Shown: positions 7,216 to 17,143, numbered from the stretch's first letter. The stretch is DNA of 64,000 bases from Anaerolineae bacterium (GCA_021463865.1 JAJTXY010000002.1:252219-316218); one strand, 5' to 3'. The notes: a model not told the origin generated them from the sequence alone. Numbers and translations: made by a program.

Positions 7216-10200
7216 ATGTCACTTATAACCCCCGACCCCGGCTTGCTTGGCAATACGATTATTAATAACCGCTACCAATTGGAAGACCACCCCAAAGAAG
7301 GCACGTTTGCCTACGTCTATCAGGCATTCGACAACCAGTTGGAGCGCCAAGTAGCCGTCAAAGTATTAAAGCCCCTGCGCACGCAAAATTCGGAATGGGT
7401 GGATCATTTTCGCAGTGAAGTCGCTGTACTCGCCGAAATGGAAAACCCTTATATCGTGCGAGTTTATGAAGTAGATACCGATACCAACTCCGGCCTCGAT
7501 TATCTAGCAATGGAGTGGCTTGGTGGGCAAAGTTTAGCGGAGTGGCGGCGGGCAGTGGTGAATCCACCCATCGAAAGCCTACTCGACATTGCTATTGATA
7601 TTTGCAAGGGCCTACACGCGATTCATGACCGGGGTTTGATGCACGGGGATATTACGCCGCGCAATGTCTATCTTGAACCGGATAGTAGCGGTTGGCGGGC
7701 CAAGTTGATTGACCTCGGTTTGATATGGCAGCTAAAACATACCGCCCCGGCTGAATTAGACGGCACATTGTCGTATGCCGCGCCAGAACAACTCCGCACC
7801 CCCATCAGCGACAGCATCAACTATCGTAGCGACATTTATGGACTAGGGGCGCTGTTATTTTTCTTATTTTCTGGTCAGCACTATCTCCATAATTTCACAC
7901 CTGCCCCCAGTCAATCCCTCGCGGAACAAAAGGCGTATTCGTATTATGACCGCGAACAGATCCGCCAAGTTATTTTGTCCGAACCGGCCCGCTCACTGCA
8001 AAGCGTTTTGGGGGCGTGCAATCACGAACTGAACGACTTGCTACTGGCAATGTTGGAAAAAGATGTGGAGGTGCGTCAGCCCACGACAGTGGCCGAAGTC
8101 CAGCATGAGCTAGAGGTCATTCTGCACAGCTATGAACGCGAAACTTCAAGCGGCGGAGGGCGGGTCAAACTCGAACGGCCCAGTTTTATAGACAACATCG
8201 AATTAGAACTCGAATTATTTATCGCTGATCGGACGGCGGAAGACATCCGCACCCAATTGATTAGTCAGATGGTCAGTCTGGGGCATTTGCCAGAATCGGC
8301 TTTGCGTGCGCCCGACCAAGCCATCACCCCTTTGTTGTTTCAAGGCGGCGAGACCTATGACTGTTATCTCTACAACGAAGGTAGCGGGGTCTATGAAAGT
8401 GAACATCGCCTACGCATCGCCCTAGCTACTGACAGCAATAATCCCAATAACCTATACTACAATGAAGCGCTGCATGGATCGCTGGTCTTGGAGTGTCTCA
8501 AAACCCCGCGTTATCCCAACAGTCTGCTGGTGCGCCGCATTTATAAAGCACCTGCTGATATGGGCCTGCAAAGCAATATCACCCTCGCGGCCCGGCTCAA
8601 GTTCACCAGTCGTGGAGCAGGCTCGAACACAGCCCAAAATATCCCCGATACGATTATTGAATTGCTCAAGACCAAGCCCAAAGAAATTGAGGCGGATCCA
8701 CAGGTAATGCAACGATTGGGCTATTGGCGTAGCCACATTAATGCGTGGAAGCGACTGGTCAGTGAACGGGAATTTGAAGTGGAGTTTGTAGACTATCGCT
8801 GGCGCAACGCCCCCAATAATGTTGTATTGGTCTGGTTCTATCTCAACGAAGAAACCACCATCCCATGGGAGCGCCTGCGGGCCAGTGTAAATTCCCCCCT
8901 GTATCTGCGCCAATATACTATCGCCGCTGTTGACGATGAGGATAGCCATGATCTGTTGGACAGTGAAGATATTTTGTTAGGCATCGTGGAACGCCTTGAT
9001 GAAAACACGGCAGCGGTGCAGGTACGGCTGGATGGCAGTTTTATAGCACAGGCTCAGGCCGATGCCATCTTTCCGCTTCCCGGTTATCTCGCCTGCAAAA
9101 TGCTGCCCGATTTAGCTCCTATTCGTCGGCAAGCCGAGGCATTGGAGGCGTTGGGACGGGGACGCACGCCCAATTCACGCCTTGCACGGTTTATTTTTGA
9201 TGCATCACAAGCAGCCCTGCCCGGTGAAGACACCGAATTGATCACCCTGCGGCGCGACATGCTGCTGATGGATGATTTGAACACTGACCAACGCAAAGCA
9301 GTCGAAAAAGCCCTGAATGCCCCCGATTTGTTTCTGATTCAAGGTTTAGCAGGTACAGGCAAAAGCCGATTAATTGGGGAACTGTGTTATCAATTTGCCA
9401 GCCGTGACCAGCGTGTTCTGGTGGTGACTCAAACCAGTGCAATGATAGATCGTTTGCTGACCATGCTACCTCATCATCCCGCTATTCGTCCGTTGCGAGT
9501 GGGGAAGGGTCACAATGGGCAGGGCTTTACCCGTGAGACAATTATCAATACGTGGTTTAGGTGTATGGCACTAGATGCCGAGGAGCGGCTGACCAACCGT
9601 GACCGTCAGCAAGAAATGGCCGGGTATTTATTCGGCGACCAAAGCCGCTTACAACTGTATCTCAGTACACTTGAAGAAGATGCCGAGCGCCGTCAACAAT
9701 TGGAGGTCAATTGCGAACAAGCATATAAAATGCTTGACCCAGTGCAAAATGCGCTGGTTACGGTACAAGAACGCGAACGGGAACTCTATAGCCTCACGGA
9801 ACATTTGCTGGCAGCGAGCCAAGCGGTCAAAAATGAAGAGGCCGCCGAATTTGAGCCGACCCCTAATCCACGTTGGCGCTCTGAGATATTTAATGTGGTC
9901 ACTAGCCCTGAATATCAGGCTTATCTTAACCGCTTGGTCGAGGCGATTGATTTGGTCGAGCAGGCCCAACCCGGCGTCACCAAAGAATTACTAGAGGAAG
10001 CACTCAATACGCAGGATTACCTGATGATTCAGCGGCTGCGGCAGGGTGTCCAAGAGGCGAAAAGTTGGGCACACCGCGTCACATCGGTGTTGAGTGTCGG
10101 CCCGCTGTTGGCGCAGTCATTGGAACAATCCGCCAATCTGTTGGGGATTTTGCAGTCGGATGTGGATTCGCTGCTTAAATTGGCCTCACTCTATGACGAT

Positions 10201-13200
10201 ATTCAAGATCAATACCTCGCTGGCACGGAATTGGCACTGGCGTCGGTAGCCCTAAAAAATATGACGGATCCAATGCCGCGTATTGATAAGGTTGTCAACA
10301 GTTACCAGACCTATATGAACGCCTTCCGCAAGGTGCAAGAGACGCAGGAGCAATATAAACAGGCCGTTGAGAGTGAAGCCGCCCTTGCCGCCGAAGTGGA
10401 ATCCAAACAATCTATTTTGACATGGCAAACGCAAGTTACCGATCTTCAACAGCAGCCCATCGAAGTCTTGGAATTTATCAAGGAATCGGCGAACGAGCTT
10501 GAACAATATGCCACCGCGAAAACCACCGGTTCCCTAGCCAGTATTGACAATCAAAATCTGATTGCCCTGCAACAGTCTATTTCTGACCAACGTGATCTGA
10601 TTACTCAGTGTATGAACATCCAAACTTCAATGGATGAGGCGATGATCAGCGTTGGCGAGTGGCTGTTAAGCGGGCAGACCATCACATTAAGTGAATATTT
10701 ACCCGATCCGTTGGTAAAAGCGTTAGAACAACACCGCTGGGTCAACGAAGACCCCATTTATCGTAGTATTGCCGAAGCCTACAGCATTTGTCGCGGCGCG
10801 ATTGCCGAGCTTGATCGCGTCATCCCCTCCAAATATTTCTTGTTGAATACTAAGCCCGATAAGATTTTGAGTGATCGGCTACGTGACTTGTTTGACGACA
10901 AGCGGCAAACTGACAAATTCAACTGCGTCTATCCCGCCAACGTCAACAAATTCACCCAGCAGTTGCAGCGTATCTTGTCAGAGCGGCTGAAAAATGCCCG
11001 CACCTCGCGCAAGGCTGATGCCCAAGCGTGGTTGCCAGTGGTCAGCGAATATTATGTCATCGTTGGATTTGAAAAATTACTAAATCGGCAGATGATGGCG
11101 CATTCGGCCCGACTTTCTGAACCCATTGTCCAGCAGGGTCGCCATCGCTTGGTCATGCACGAACTCCTGCCGCGTGTTATCAAGGAACAGCAATTGGAAT
11201 TGCAGCGTCTTACCGAGCAGCTTGACCGCATGAAAACAATGATTTCGGCCAAAGCCAAACGCGCCGAACAACAGCGTGAACAGGTCGCTCAAAAAATGGA
11301 GGCCCATTTAGAGGCTTTTCGCTCGGCCATTACACAGGTCGAAACTCAACTGGGCACAAATGTTTATGCCGAGCTACGTACCCTGCTCGATCAAATTAAC
11401 TGGAAACTGACTCCCGAACCGGTTGGGGCCGCTACGCTGTTGGAAGAGACACTCTATGCCGCCCATGAAGCCATTGACCAGATCTTCGCGGGCCACCATG
11501 AGGTTTTGGAAGCTGCCCGTTATGAACTGGCCGAGGCGCAGAACATTAAGATGCAATGCCGCGAAAGGATTCAGCAAGCCCAAAAGGATATGGGGCAACT
11601 GAAACGAGAAATTGCCGCCGAGACCGAAACGCTCAAGAGTCTACAAGCCAGTTGGCAGCAGTGGGAAAACATTCACCAGCAAACGGGTATCGCCGCCGAG
11701 ATTCAAAGCCTGTTTACGTTGGTGTCACGGGGTAAAAGCGTTCAAGCGATTTTGGATATTCGAGACAACATCGCCAATGTTTACCAGCAGACGTATCAAG
11801 CACTCATCGAAAGTGTGCAAGCCAGCGAAGCCCGTCTTGCTCAGAAAACGGCTACTCAAACGGTTAATCCAGAGCAGTTAAAAGCGGAGATGAGCCAAGC
11901 CGACACCAAACGGCAATCTATGGCCCAAAATATTCAACGGGAGATGGAGCGGCTTGGTGGTCAGCGCTTGGTGATTGCCTTAAATGGCACCCGACCACCT
12001 GTGGATATTACCCCTGAAGCCCTAATCGCATGGCAACGACTGCTTGACCTCATCAATAAGCTGGTCGCCGAACTTAATACCTTACCGCGCTATCTCGACC
12101 CCCTCACGCTGTTAGATACCCTGTTGGATCAGGTGCATATCTTAACCGTCGAGAACGCCGAAAACGTGAAACAATTGGCGGGGGAGCGTGATCTATTATC
12201 CCAACGTCAACTTCAGGCCGAACACCAGTTGGAACAATATGTTCATGATGTCGAGATGGAGCATACATTGTGGGAGGAAATTCATCAGTCCATCCCGCGT
12301 CCCCTGCTCGACACGCTCGGCCCGGTCAAAGATATTCATTACCCCAGTTATGTGAAGAAGGTTATGGAACGAGCGTCCAGCGACGAATGGCAGCAGGAAT
12401 GGTCACGCCAACAGATGCTGATGGCAGGGTTGGAAAACCTCGTGCAGGGATGGATTGCCCGACTAAGTGAACAACGTCCAAGTGATACGGTAGATTTGCG
12501 CGAACTCTACCTTGCCAATGTTAACGTGATGGGGGCAACCTATAATGAACTCAGTCAAATCGGGCCATACCATCGTGAATATCGGCCCTTTGATGTGGTC
12601 ATTATTGATGATGCCCAACGCGCTACCCCATCTGAAATGCTATTGGCGATGTTGATGGCACATAAAGTCGTGCTCATTGGTGATGCCCAACAATTACCGC
12701 CGATGGTAGGTGAACAAACCTTGTCAGAGGCAGTACAAGACTTCAATTTGCCGTCAGCGGAAATGGAGCATCTGCGCCAATCCTACTTCTGCAATTTGTT
12801 TAATTCTGCGCCACAAGCCTTGAAAGCGACCCTTACCCAGCAATATCGGATGCACCGCACAATTCAGGAAGGAGTCAATACACTCTGCAATTATCAACTA
12901 TCCGGTGGGCATGACCGCGAACATGGCCTGATTTTGGCGACGATCCCGCCCAACATCAATATGGTCAAGATTGTGACACCTATCGAAGGCCTATATAACG
13001 AGGAACAATCTGGCGGGAGTTATCGAAATCAGGGCGAGGTGGAAATCATCGAACGACTCTTGCGCCAGATGAACGACGCATGGATGAAACAAGCCGAAGG
13101 CGGAATGCCTAAATCAGTGGGTGTGGTAACATTTTATGAAGCCCAAGCCCGCCGCCTGAAAAATCGCTTGCAAGGGCCATATCGGGCGTTGGATGTGCGA

Positions 13201-13443
13201 ATTGGCACAGTTGATGAATTCCAGAGCGCCGAATACGATGTTGTGCTGGTCAGTCTGGTGCGACACCAAACTATGACCGGGTTAAGCCGATTGGTGATGG
13301 CCCTTTCGCGGGCCCGCGAACTATTGGTAATTGTCGGGGCCTATCCTACTACTGATAACAATTATTCTCATGCTCTATACCAAAATCTACTAGACACCAT
13401 TCAACAGGAAGGGGCGCTGCTCGATGTTTCACAGTTCGCCTAG
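7216..13443 (+). CDS. Ser/Thr protein kinase fused to large coiled-coil SF1 (Dna2/UPF1-like) helicase
   Basis: 2075 residues, start ATG 7216 preceded by AGAGGG; a GTG at 7180 in frame lacks a Shine-Dalgarno. Residues ~17-300 form an eukaryotic-like kinase: VAVKVL (Lys), HGDITPRNV at ~143-151 (catalytic Asp and Asn kept, Arg replaced by Gly), LIDLGL in place of DFG, YAAPEQL, and a C-lobe RSDIYGLGALLF. A ~380-residue linker of unknown fold follows. The helicase begins near residue 688 with Walker A GLAGTGKS (~710-717), is split by a ~1000-residue helical, Gln/Glu-rich insertion with coiled-coil character, and resumes with motif II VVIIDDAQ (~1795), motif III LIGDAQQLPP, LTQQYRMH, IGTVDEFQSAEYDVVL and ALSRARELLVIVG. 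All key ATPase residues are present, so both enzymes may be active. No membrane segment was seen. It overlaps the next gene by 20 bp, implying coupled translation. The function is unknown to me; antiphage or nucleic-acid surveillance is an inference. Confidence 0.92.
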   Translation: MSLITPDPGLLGNTIINNRYQLEDHPKEGTFAYVYQAFDNQLERQVAVKVLKPLRTQNSEWVDHFRSEVAVLAEMENPYIVRVYEVDTDTNSGLDYLAMEWLGGQSLAEWRRAVVNPPIESLLDIAIDICKGLHAIHDRGLMHGDITPRNVYLEPDSSGWRAKLIDLGLIWQLKHTAPAELDGTLSYAAPEQLRTPISDSINYRSDIYGLGALLFFLFSGQHYLHNFTPAPSQSLAEQKAYSYYDREQIRQVILSEPARSLQSVLGACNHELNDLLLAMLEKDVEVRQPTTVAEVQHELEVILHSYERETSSGGGRVKLERPSFIDNIELELELFIADRTAEDIRTQLISQMVSLGHLPESALRAPDQAITPLLFQGGETYDCYLYNEGSGVYESEHRLRIALATDSNNPNNLYYNEALHGSLVLECLKTPRYPNSLLVRRIYKAPADMGLQSNITLAARLKFTSRGAGSNTAQNIPDTIIELLKTKPKEIEADPQVMQRLGYWRSHINAWKRLVSEREFEVEFVDYRWRNAPNNVVLVWFYLNEETTIPWERLRASVNSPLYLRQYTIAAVDDEDSHDLLDSEDILLGIVERLDENTAAVQVRLDGSFIAQAQADAIFPLPGYLACKMLPDLAPIRRQAEALEALGRGRTPNSRLARFIFDASQAALPGEDTELITLRRDMLLMDDLNTDQRKAVEKALNAPDLFLIQGLAGTGKSRLIGELCYQFASRDQRVLVVTQTSAMIDRLLTMLPHHPAIRPLRVGKGHNGQGFTRETIINTWFRCMALDAEERLTNRDRQQEMAGYLFGDQSRLQLYLSTLEEDAERRQQLEVNCEQAYKMLDPVQNALVTVQERERELYSLTEHLLAASQAVKNEEAAEFEPTPNPRWRSEIFNVVTSPEYQAYLNRLVEAIDLVEQAQPGVTKELLEEALNTQDYLMIQRLRQGVQEAKSWAHRVTSVLSVGPLLAQSLEQSANLLGILQSDVDSLLKLASLYDDIQDQYLAGTELALASVALKNMTDPMPRIDKVVNSYQTYMNAFRKVQETQEQYKQAVESEAALAAEVESKQSILTWQTQVTDLQQQPIEVLEFIKESANELEQYATAKTTGSLASIDNQNLIALQQSISDQRDLITQCMNIQTSMDEAMISVGEWLLSGQTITLSEYLPDPLVKALEQHRWVNEDPIYRSIAEAYSICRGAIAELDRVIPSKYFLLNTKPDKILSDRLRDLFDDKRQTDKFNCVYPANVNKFTQQLQRILSERLKNARTSRKADAQAWLPVVSEYYVIVGFEKLLNRQMMAHSARLSEPIVQQGRHRLVMHELLPRVIKEQQLELQRLTEQLDRMKTMISAKAKRAEQQREQVAQKMEAHLEAFRSAITQVETQLGTNVYAELRTLLDQINWKLTPEPVGAATLLEETLYAAHEAIDQIFAGHHEVLEAARYELAEAQNIKMQCRERIQQAQKDMGQLKREIAAETETLKSLQASWQQWENIHQQTGIAAEIQSLFTLVSRGKSVQAILDIRDNIANVYQQTYQALIESVQASEARLAQKTATQTVNPEQLKAEMSQADTKRQSMAQNIQREMERLGGQRLVIALNGTRPPVDITPEALIAWQRLLDLINKLVAELNTLPRYLDPLTLLDTLLDQVHILTVENAENVKQLAGERDLLSQRQLQAEHQLEQYVHDVEMEHTLWEEIHQSIPRPLLDTLGPVKDIHYPSYVKKVMERASSDEWQQEWSRQQMLMAGLENLVQGWIARLSEQRPSDTVDLRELYLANVNVMGATYNELSQIGPYHREYRPFDVVIIDDAQRATPSEMLLAMLMAHKVVLIGDAQQLPPMVGEQTLSEAVQDFNLPSAEMEHLRQSYFCNLFNSAPQALKATLTQQYRMHRTIQEGVNTLCNYQLSGGHDREHGLILATIPPNINMVKIVTPIEGLYNEEQSGGSYRNQGEVEIIERLLRQMNDAWMKQAEGGMPKSVGVVTFYEAQARRLKNRLQGPYRALDVRIGTVDEFQSAEYDVVLVSLVRHQTMTGLSRLVMALSRARELLVIVGAYPTTDNNYSHALYQNLLDTIQQEGALLDVSQFA

Positions 13444-15394
13444 AATTGACTCGCGCCTCGCCGAGGAAGTCACCCAAGTCGAGCGGCAAGTTGCTGGTTA
13501 TCTAGTTCTAAGTGCCTATCTCTGCACCGCGCCAGTCGCCTATTTCCGGGCGACGTGTGAGGTATTACAGGCCCGTCGCCTGAATGCGATAGAAGAATAT
13601 GTATTGCAGGCCGCAATTGAGCTTTCGCCAGCCGCCACCCCAATTGAATTGGCCGACGCGCTTGGCGTAGACCAGCGGTTTATTCATGAGGTTACGACGA
13701 ACTTCACCGAAAAACTGGCTGTTCTAAAAATCGGCAGTGGCAACACCCTGACCGCCACCGAAAAAGGCAAAGATTTCTATAAACGCCGCCAAATTCCCAA
13801 ACCCCCGCGTCTCGAGACCGTTGATTTAGCCTATTTCACGCCCTATTATGCGTTTATCGCCCTCCCCAGTGGTTATAAAGAAGATTCCCTTGAAATCGCA
13901 CCGTCCTTGCCGGGTGTTCCCCCTCTTGAACAAGTAACTCTCAAACGGGTGATGGAGCAGATCAATAAAAATACTGTGTCTGCCGCGACCCAATCCATCG
14001 GAAAACCCATTCATCACCCCGAAGCCGGCCAGACACTGGGGACGATGCGTTCCGTTGAATTGGCCTCGCAAGGATTATGGAATTGGGCGGTGCTGGTGGT
14101 CTGGGATGCGTTGGAGAAAGAAGTGTTTATTCGTCTCAGCAATATCAGCTATCCAGCCGTCCCCCCCAAAGAAATTCGCGGGTTTGCGCTGGATGAATGG
14201 CTGGAAGATGCCAACGTCCGCCTTGAGGATTTGCTGCAATTGGAGGACGCCGATTATCAAGCCTTTGCCGATCTCGCCCCTGCCAACCGTGCCCAACTTT
14301 CGGATACACAAAGTCGGGCGGGCATGGTCGCCCGATTGGTCGAAAGTGAGTTGCGCGAAATCCGTAACCCGACAGGCGGAATTCTCAATCGTAGCTTGTA
14401 TGAAGGGGGTATTGCAGAAATCCTTCGACAGCAGGATGTTCCGAATGCCCTGCGCAACGCCCTAAAGCAAGCCAAAGGGCGGGTCTTGATTGTTGTGCCA
14501 CGCCTGACTGATCAATGGCTTGATGAGCAGTTGATTAATCAATTCCGCGAATTGGCTGCACGCCGCGTCATTACCGTGATTGGATGGGGAAAGGCCAGCC
14601 AATATAGTGATGAGGACAGCACCCCTTCTCTGCAACTTCTCAGCAAACTGGGGGAAATTAAATCACCGGAGGGGCTTCCGGCGGTGTTGGTGCAATGGCT
14701 TGGCAGTCAATATAGCAAAGATGTGATTATTGATAATCGCCTACATCTGTGCGCGACGGCCAATTGGGTGCAGCACCATGATGATGATTTACCCGGCGTG
14801 GAGACAGTCTACAAAGTAACCATTCATGAGCAGGTGAGACAAGCCGCCGAAACAATTGAGCAGTTGTTTTTTGAACATACCGCCAGCAGTTGGGAAACCC
14901 GTATCCAAAGCCCGGTCAAAGAGACCGATATTGAATTGCTGTCCGGGTATCTGGCGGTATTGGCGGCGGTTGGACGATTTGGTGAAGCCGCTGCACGCGC
15001 GGTCAGCCTCACCCAAGTGCCACATCGCCATTTTCAACCACTGGTGCGCTTGTGTCAGGCCGCGACTGAAAGTATCTATGGCGTCAACGCTGAAACCCGT
15101 ACCGACCTTTTACAGATCATCGGCGATGAATGGCAGCGCCCCAACAACATCACTAAAATCAGTGAATTTTTGGATGAGGATGAACGCAGCAGCTTTGCAA
15201 AAATCTTGTTACTATTGTTGGAGCAGCTACTCGACCAAGACGAAATTGCCCTGCGGACGACGCTCGATGGGTATCAGGACGTATGGAGTGGGGTCGGGGT
15301 GTTCAAAGAGGGCCAGACTATAGATGGTTTAATTGACCAAATCCGCAAACAGAAAAAAGTCAGCGGCACAGGGCGTTTGAATCAAGCCAAATAG
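13424..15394 (+). CDS. Winged-helix protein with degenerate phospholipase-D-fold domain, partner of the kinase-helicase
   Basis: 656 residues. The start at 13424 lies 20 bp inside the kinase-helicase gene and has AAGGGG upstream at good spacing. Residues ~60-125 look like a winged helix-turn-helix (PIELADALGVDQRFIHEVTT, then LTATEKGKDFYKRR). Residues ~350-445 fit a PLD-like fold: GRVLIVVPRLTDQWLDEQL, RVITVIGWG, and YSKDVIIDNRLHLCATANW. Aligned with the HxKx4Dx6GSxN motif of this superfamily, Lys, Asp and Asn remain, but His reads Tyr and the GS reads AT, so phosphodiesterase activity is doubtful. The C-terminal ~200 residues are helical with no recognised motif. Tight coupling suggests that it works with the kinase-helicase, perhaps as a nucleic-acid-binding subunit. 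Confidence 0.85.
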   Translation: MFHSSPRIDSRLAEEVTQVERQVAGYLVLSAYLCTAPVAYFRATCEVLQARRLNAIEEYVLQAAIELSPAATPIELADALGVDQRFIHEVTTNFTEKLAVLKIGSGNTLTATEKGKDFYKRRQIPKPPRLETVDLAYFTPYYAFIALPSGYKEDSLEIAPSLPGVPPLEQVTLKRVMEQINKNTVSAATQSIGKPIHHPEAGQTLGTMRSVELASQGLWNWAVLVVWDALEKEVFIRLSNISYPAVPPKEIRGFALDEWLEDANVRLEDLLQLEDADYQAFADLAPANRAQLSDTQSRAGMVARLVESELREIRNPTGGILNRSLYEGGIAEILRQQDVPNALRNALKQAKGRVLIVVPRLTDQWLDEQLINQFRELAARRVITVIGWGKASQYSDEDSTPSLQLLSKLGEIKSPEGLPAVLVQWLGSQYSKDVIIDNRLHLCATANWVQHHDDDLPGVETVYKVTIHEQVRQAAETIEQLFFEHTASSWETRIQSPVKETDIELLSGYLAVLAAVGRFGEAAARAVSLTQVPHRHFQPLVRLCQAATESIYGVNAETRTDLLQIIGDEWQRPNNITKISEFLDEDERSSFAKILLLLLEQLLDQDEIALRTTLDGYQDVWSGVGVFKEGQTIDGLIDQIRKQKKVSGTGRLNQAK

Positions 15395-15422
15395 GATGGA
15401 GGTCAAGACTTATCTCCATCCT
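15393..15422. terminator. Hairpin between convergent genes
   Basis: AGGATGGAG (15393-15401) pairs with CTCCATCCT (15414-15422), 9 bp plus possible wobble extension. It lies between the stops of two convergent genes. There is no strong T-tract on either side, so it is a bidirectional terminator-like hairpin rather than a textbook one. Confidence 0.6.
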
Positions 15423-15430
15423 GTACCCTC

Positions 15431-16498
15431 TTAGTCGTAAAGATATTCCAGTAGTTTATCGGGCAGGCTGGCAATCACATCTTTCTTGAGCCAGTACATG
15501 ATGATGCGGTTGTCGAGTGATTCCTCGGTGATCAACCCGCCGTCTTTCAATTGAGCCAGATGGCGCGACACCGCCGAGGCCGATAGATTCAGCATCTCTG
15601 CGATTTTCTTGCCATTCATTTTGCCATCGCTGCGAGCGATTAATTGCAAGATTTTTAAGCGGGTTGCATCTGCCAGCGCCTTCAAGGTCGCAAGAGTTTC
15701 TTCTTTGGCTTCTTCAATTTGAGCTAGGCGTGCGGTGGTACGCTCGGCATCAAACAAAATCGTGATGTTACCATAGCCAAAAAACATCGTCATATGGCCT
15801 GAAATAAGATGGACAGGTACAAGCAAAATCTCAGTGAAGGGTTGATCGGGGGGCAGTGGATTGGGTAATTTTTTGTTGACCAAGAGCTGATCCAACACCG
15901 CTCGCCCACCACTGCGGGCCATCAGTTCTTCCTTATCCATCAGCCCTTTTTCCCAGATGGGGTAGAAGGTTGCGACCCGTGAACTGAAATAGTTATCCCA
16001 ATAGATTTGCCACAAATCCGTTAGATGTTTTTGAAAGGCGGGAATATCCTCGACTACCTTATCCATCGGGACGTGTTCGCAAAAATATTGATAGTAGCTT
16101 GGTTCGCTGTGCTCCAATTCATACGTCAACCCTTCAACCGTCAAGTCTATCTTGCGTAACACAGCCAGCGGAATCACCCGCCCCACCAGATGGAAAATGA
16201 AGGTTGGCTCATCCATCGAACGTACATAGCTGATAAAACCGGGCACATCATCGTGATTGGGGTAATAGACCGCTAATTCCAAAAGATCACGCCCTTGGTG
16301 AAAGGGTTCAACAATGGCCCGTAACTCATCCCAAAATTCAGCCGAGAGTGTCTCGCGGGCATGATTGGCCCATGCGATATGTCGCCGCCCATCCAACAGG
16401 GTTGCCAAACTAATCAGCATTTCATAGACTACTGATGTCCGAAAGCGGAGCATCGAGGTAATTTCATCCGTGACTTCAATCCCGTGCAGAGGCGGCAT
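15431..16498 (-). CDS. ArsR-family transcriptional regulator with long N-terminal domain
   Basis: 355 residues. The C-terminal ~90 residues are an ArsR-type winged helix: LKALADATRLKILQLIARSDG, KKIAEMLNLSASAVSRHLAQLKDGGLI, then EESLDNRIIMYWL. The first ~260 residues (VVYEMLISLATLLDGRRH and so on) resemble the large sensory or assembly domain found in front of ArsR HTH domains in Actinobacteria and Chloroflexota. No cysteine pair of a classical metal site was seen in the HTH, so metal sensing is not indicated. It is convergent with the winged-helix/PLD gene and transcribed with the same orientation as the pseudo-receiver and metK upstream. The targets are unknown. Confidence 0.85.
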   Translation of the reverse strand: MPPLHGIEVTDEITSMLRFRTSVVYEMLISLATLLDGRRHIAWANHARETLSAEFWDELRAIVEPFHQGRDLLELAVYYPNHDDVPGFISYVRSMDEPTFIFHLVGRVIPLAVLRKIDLTVEGLTYELEHSEPSYYQYFCEHVPMDKVVEDIPAFQKHLTDLWQIYWDNYFSSRVATFYPIWEKGLMDKEELMARSGGRAVLDQLLVNKKLPNPLPPDQPFTEILLVPVHLISGHMTMFFGYGNITILFDAERTTARLAQIEEAKEETLATLKALADATRLKILQLIARSDGKMNGKKIAEMLNLSASAVSRHLAQLKDGGLITEESLDNRIIMYWLKKDVIASLPDKLLEYLYD

Positions 16499-16575
16499 AC
16501 AATACTTCCCTTATCGTGGATACGCGAGTTCCTATAGTGTTACAGACGTTCCCAATATTCTATATCTAACTCTTT

Positions 16576-17028
16576 TTAAAAGACACTCAGAGAATTTAAT
16601 TTGGTCATCAATCCGCGTAGTTCCACTGTATCACGGGGCAGGCTAATCAGTTCCTGTGCCCCAAATCGTTTCACTTTTTCTTTATTTTCAGAGCTGCATT
16701 GTTCGGTTTGGCGAGTAACAACCGCAATTGGCGTCAAGGGGGCGGCAATGCGAATATACCGAACCAAAAACAGGCGATCCCGTTGATGTGTATCCAAGCC
16801 AATTAAAATTAAGTCATATTTTTGCGTGCCGAGGTGATTAAGAACGGTGCTTTGGTCGGGGATGTTGATAAAGGTCAAATCGCGTTGGAGTAGGGCAAGT
16901 GTCTCGCTGAGGACATCGGCAGGGCCATTGGGGGAATCTACTACCAAGATATGGGTCGGAGCGACAGATTTGGAAGAGTAGAGTGATGGCTCTAGTTGAA
17001 CACCAGCCTTTGTTTTTGTAAGTGTCAT
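16576..17028 (-). CDS. Pseudo-receiver (response-regulator-like) protein
   Basis: 150 residues with a CheY-like fold pattern: THILVVDS (beta1), YDLILIGLDTHQ (beta3), TPIAVVTRQT (beta4, with the conserved Thr position), and VKRFGAQELISLP (beta5, without the usual Lys at KP). Aligned with the usual DLILLDLxMP, the phospho-acceptor Asp is Gly, and only one of the acidic pair after beta1 remains. It probably cannot be phosphorylated in the normal way and may act as a phosphorylation-independent binding module. No output domain is attached. The start is set by AAGGGGAA about 8 bp upstream of the ATG. Its partner is not evident from the neighbours. Confidence 0.7.
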   Translation of the reverse strand: MTLTKTKAGVQLEPSLYSSKSVAPTHILVVDSPNGPADVLSETLALLQRDLTFINIPDQSTVLNHLGTQKYDLILIGLDTHQRDRLFLVRYIRIAAPLTPIAVVTRQTEQCSSENKEKVKRFGAQELISLPRDTVELRGLMTKLNSLSVF

Positions 17029-17143
17029 CCGCGTTCCCCTTTCTATGTTCTATTTGACGATTGCGCAATTATGCAATTGAACGAAGTGTATAACAGCTAA
17101 CAGCCAATGTCAAGTAGGGCACTCTACGAAATACTACGAAATG

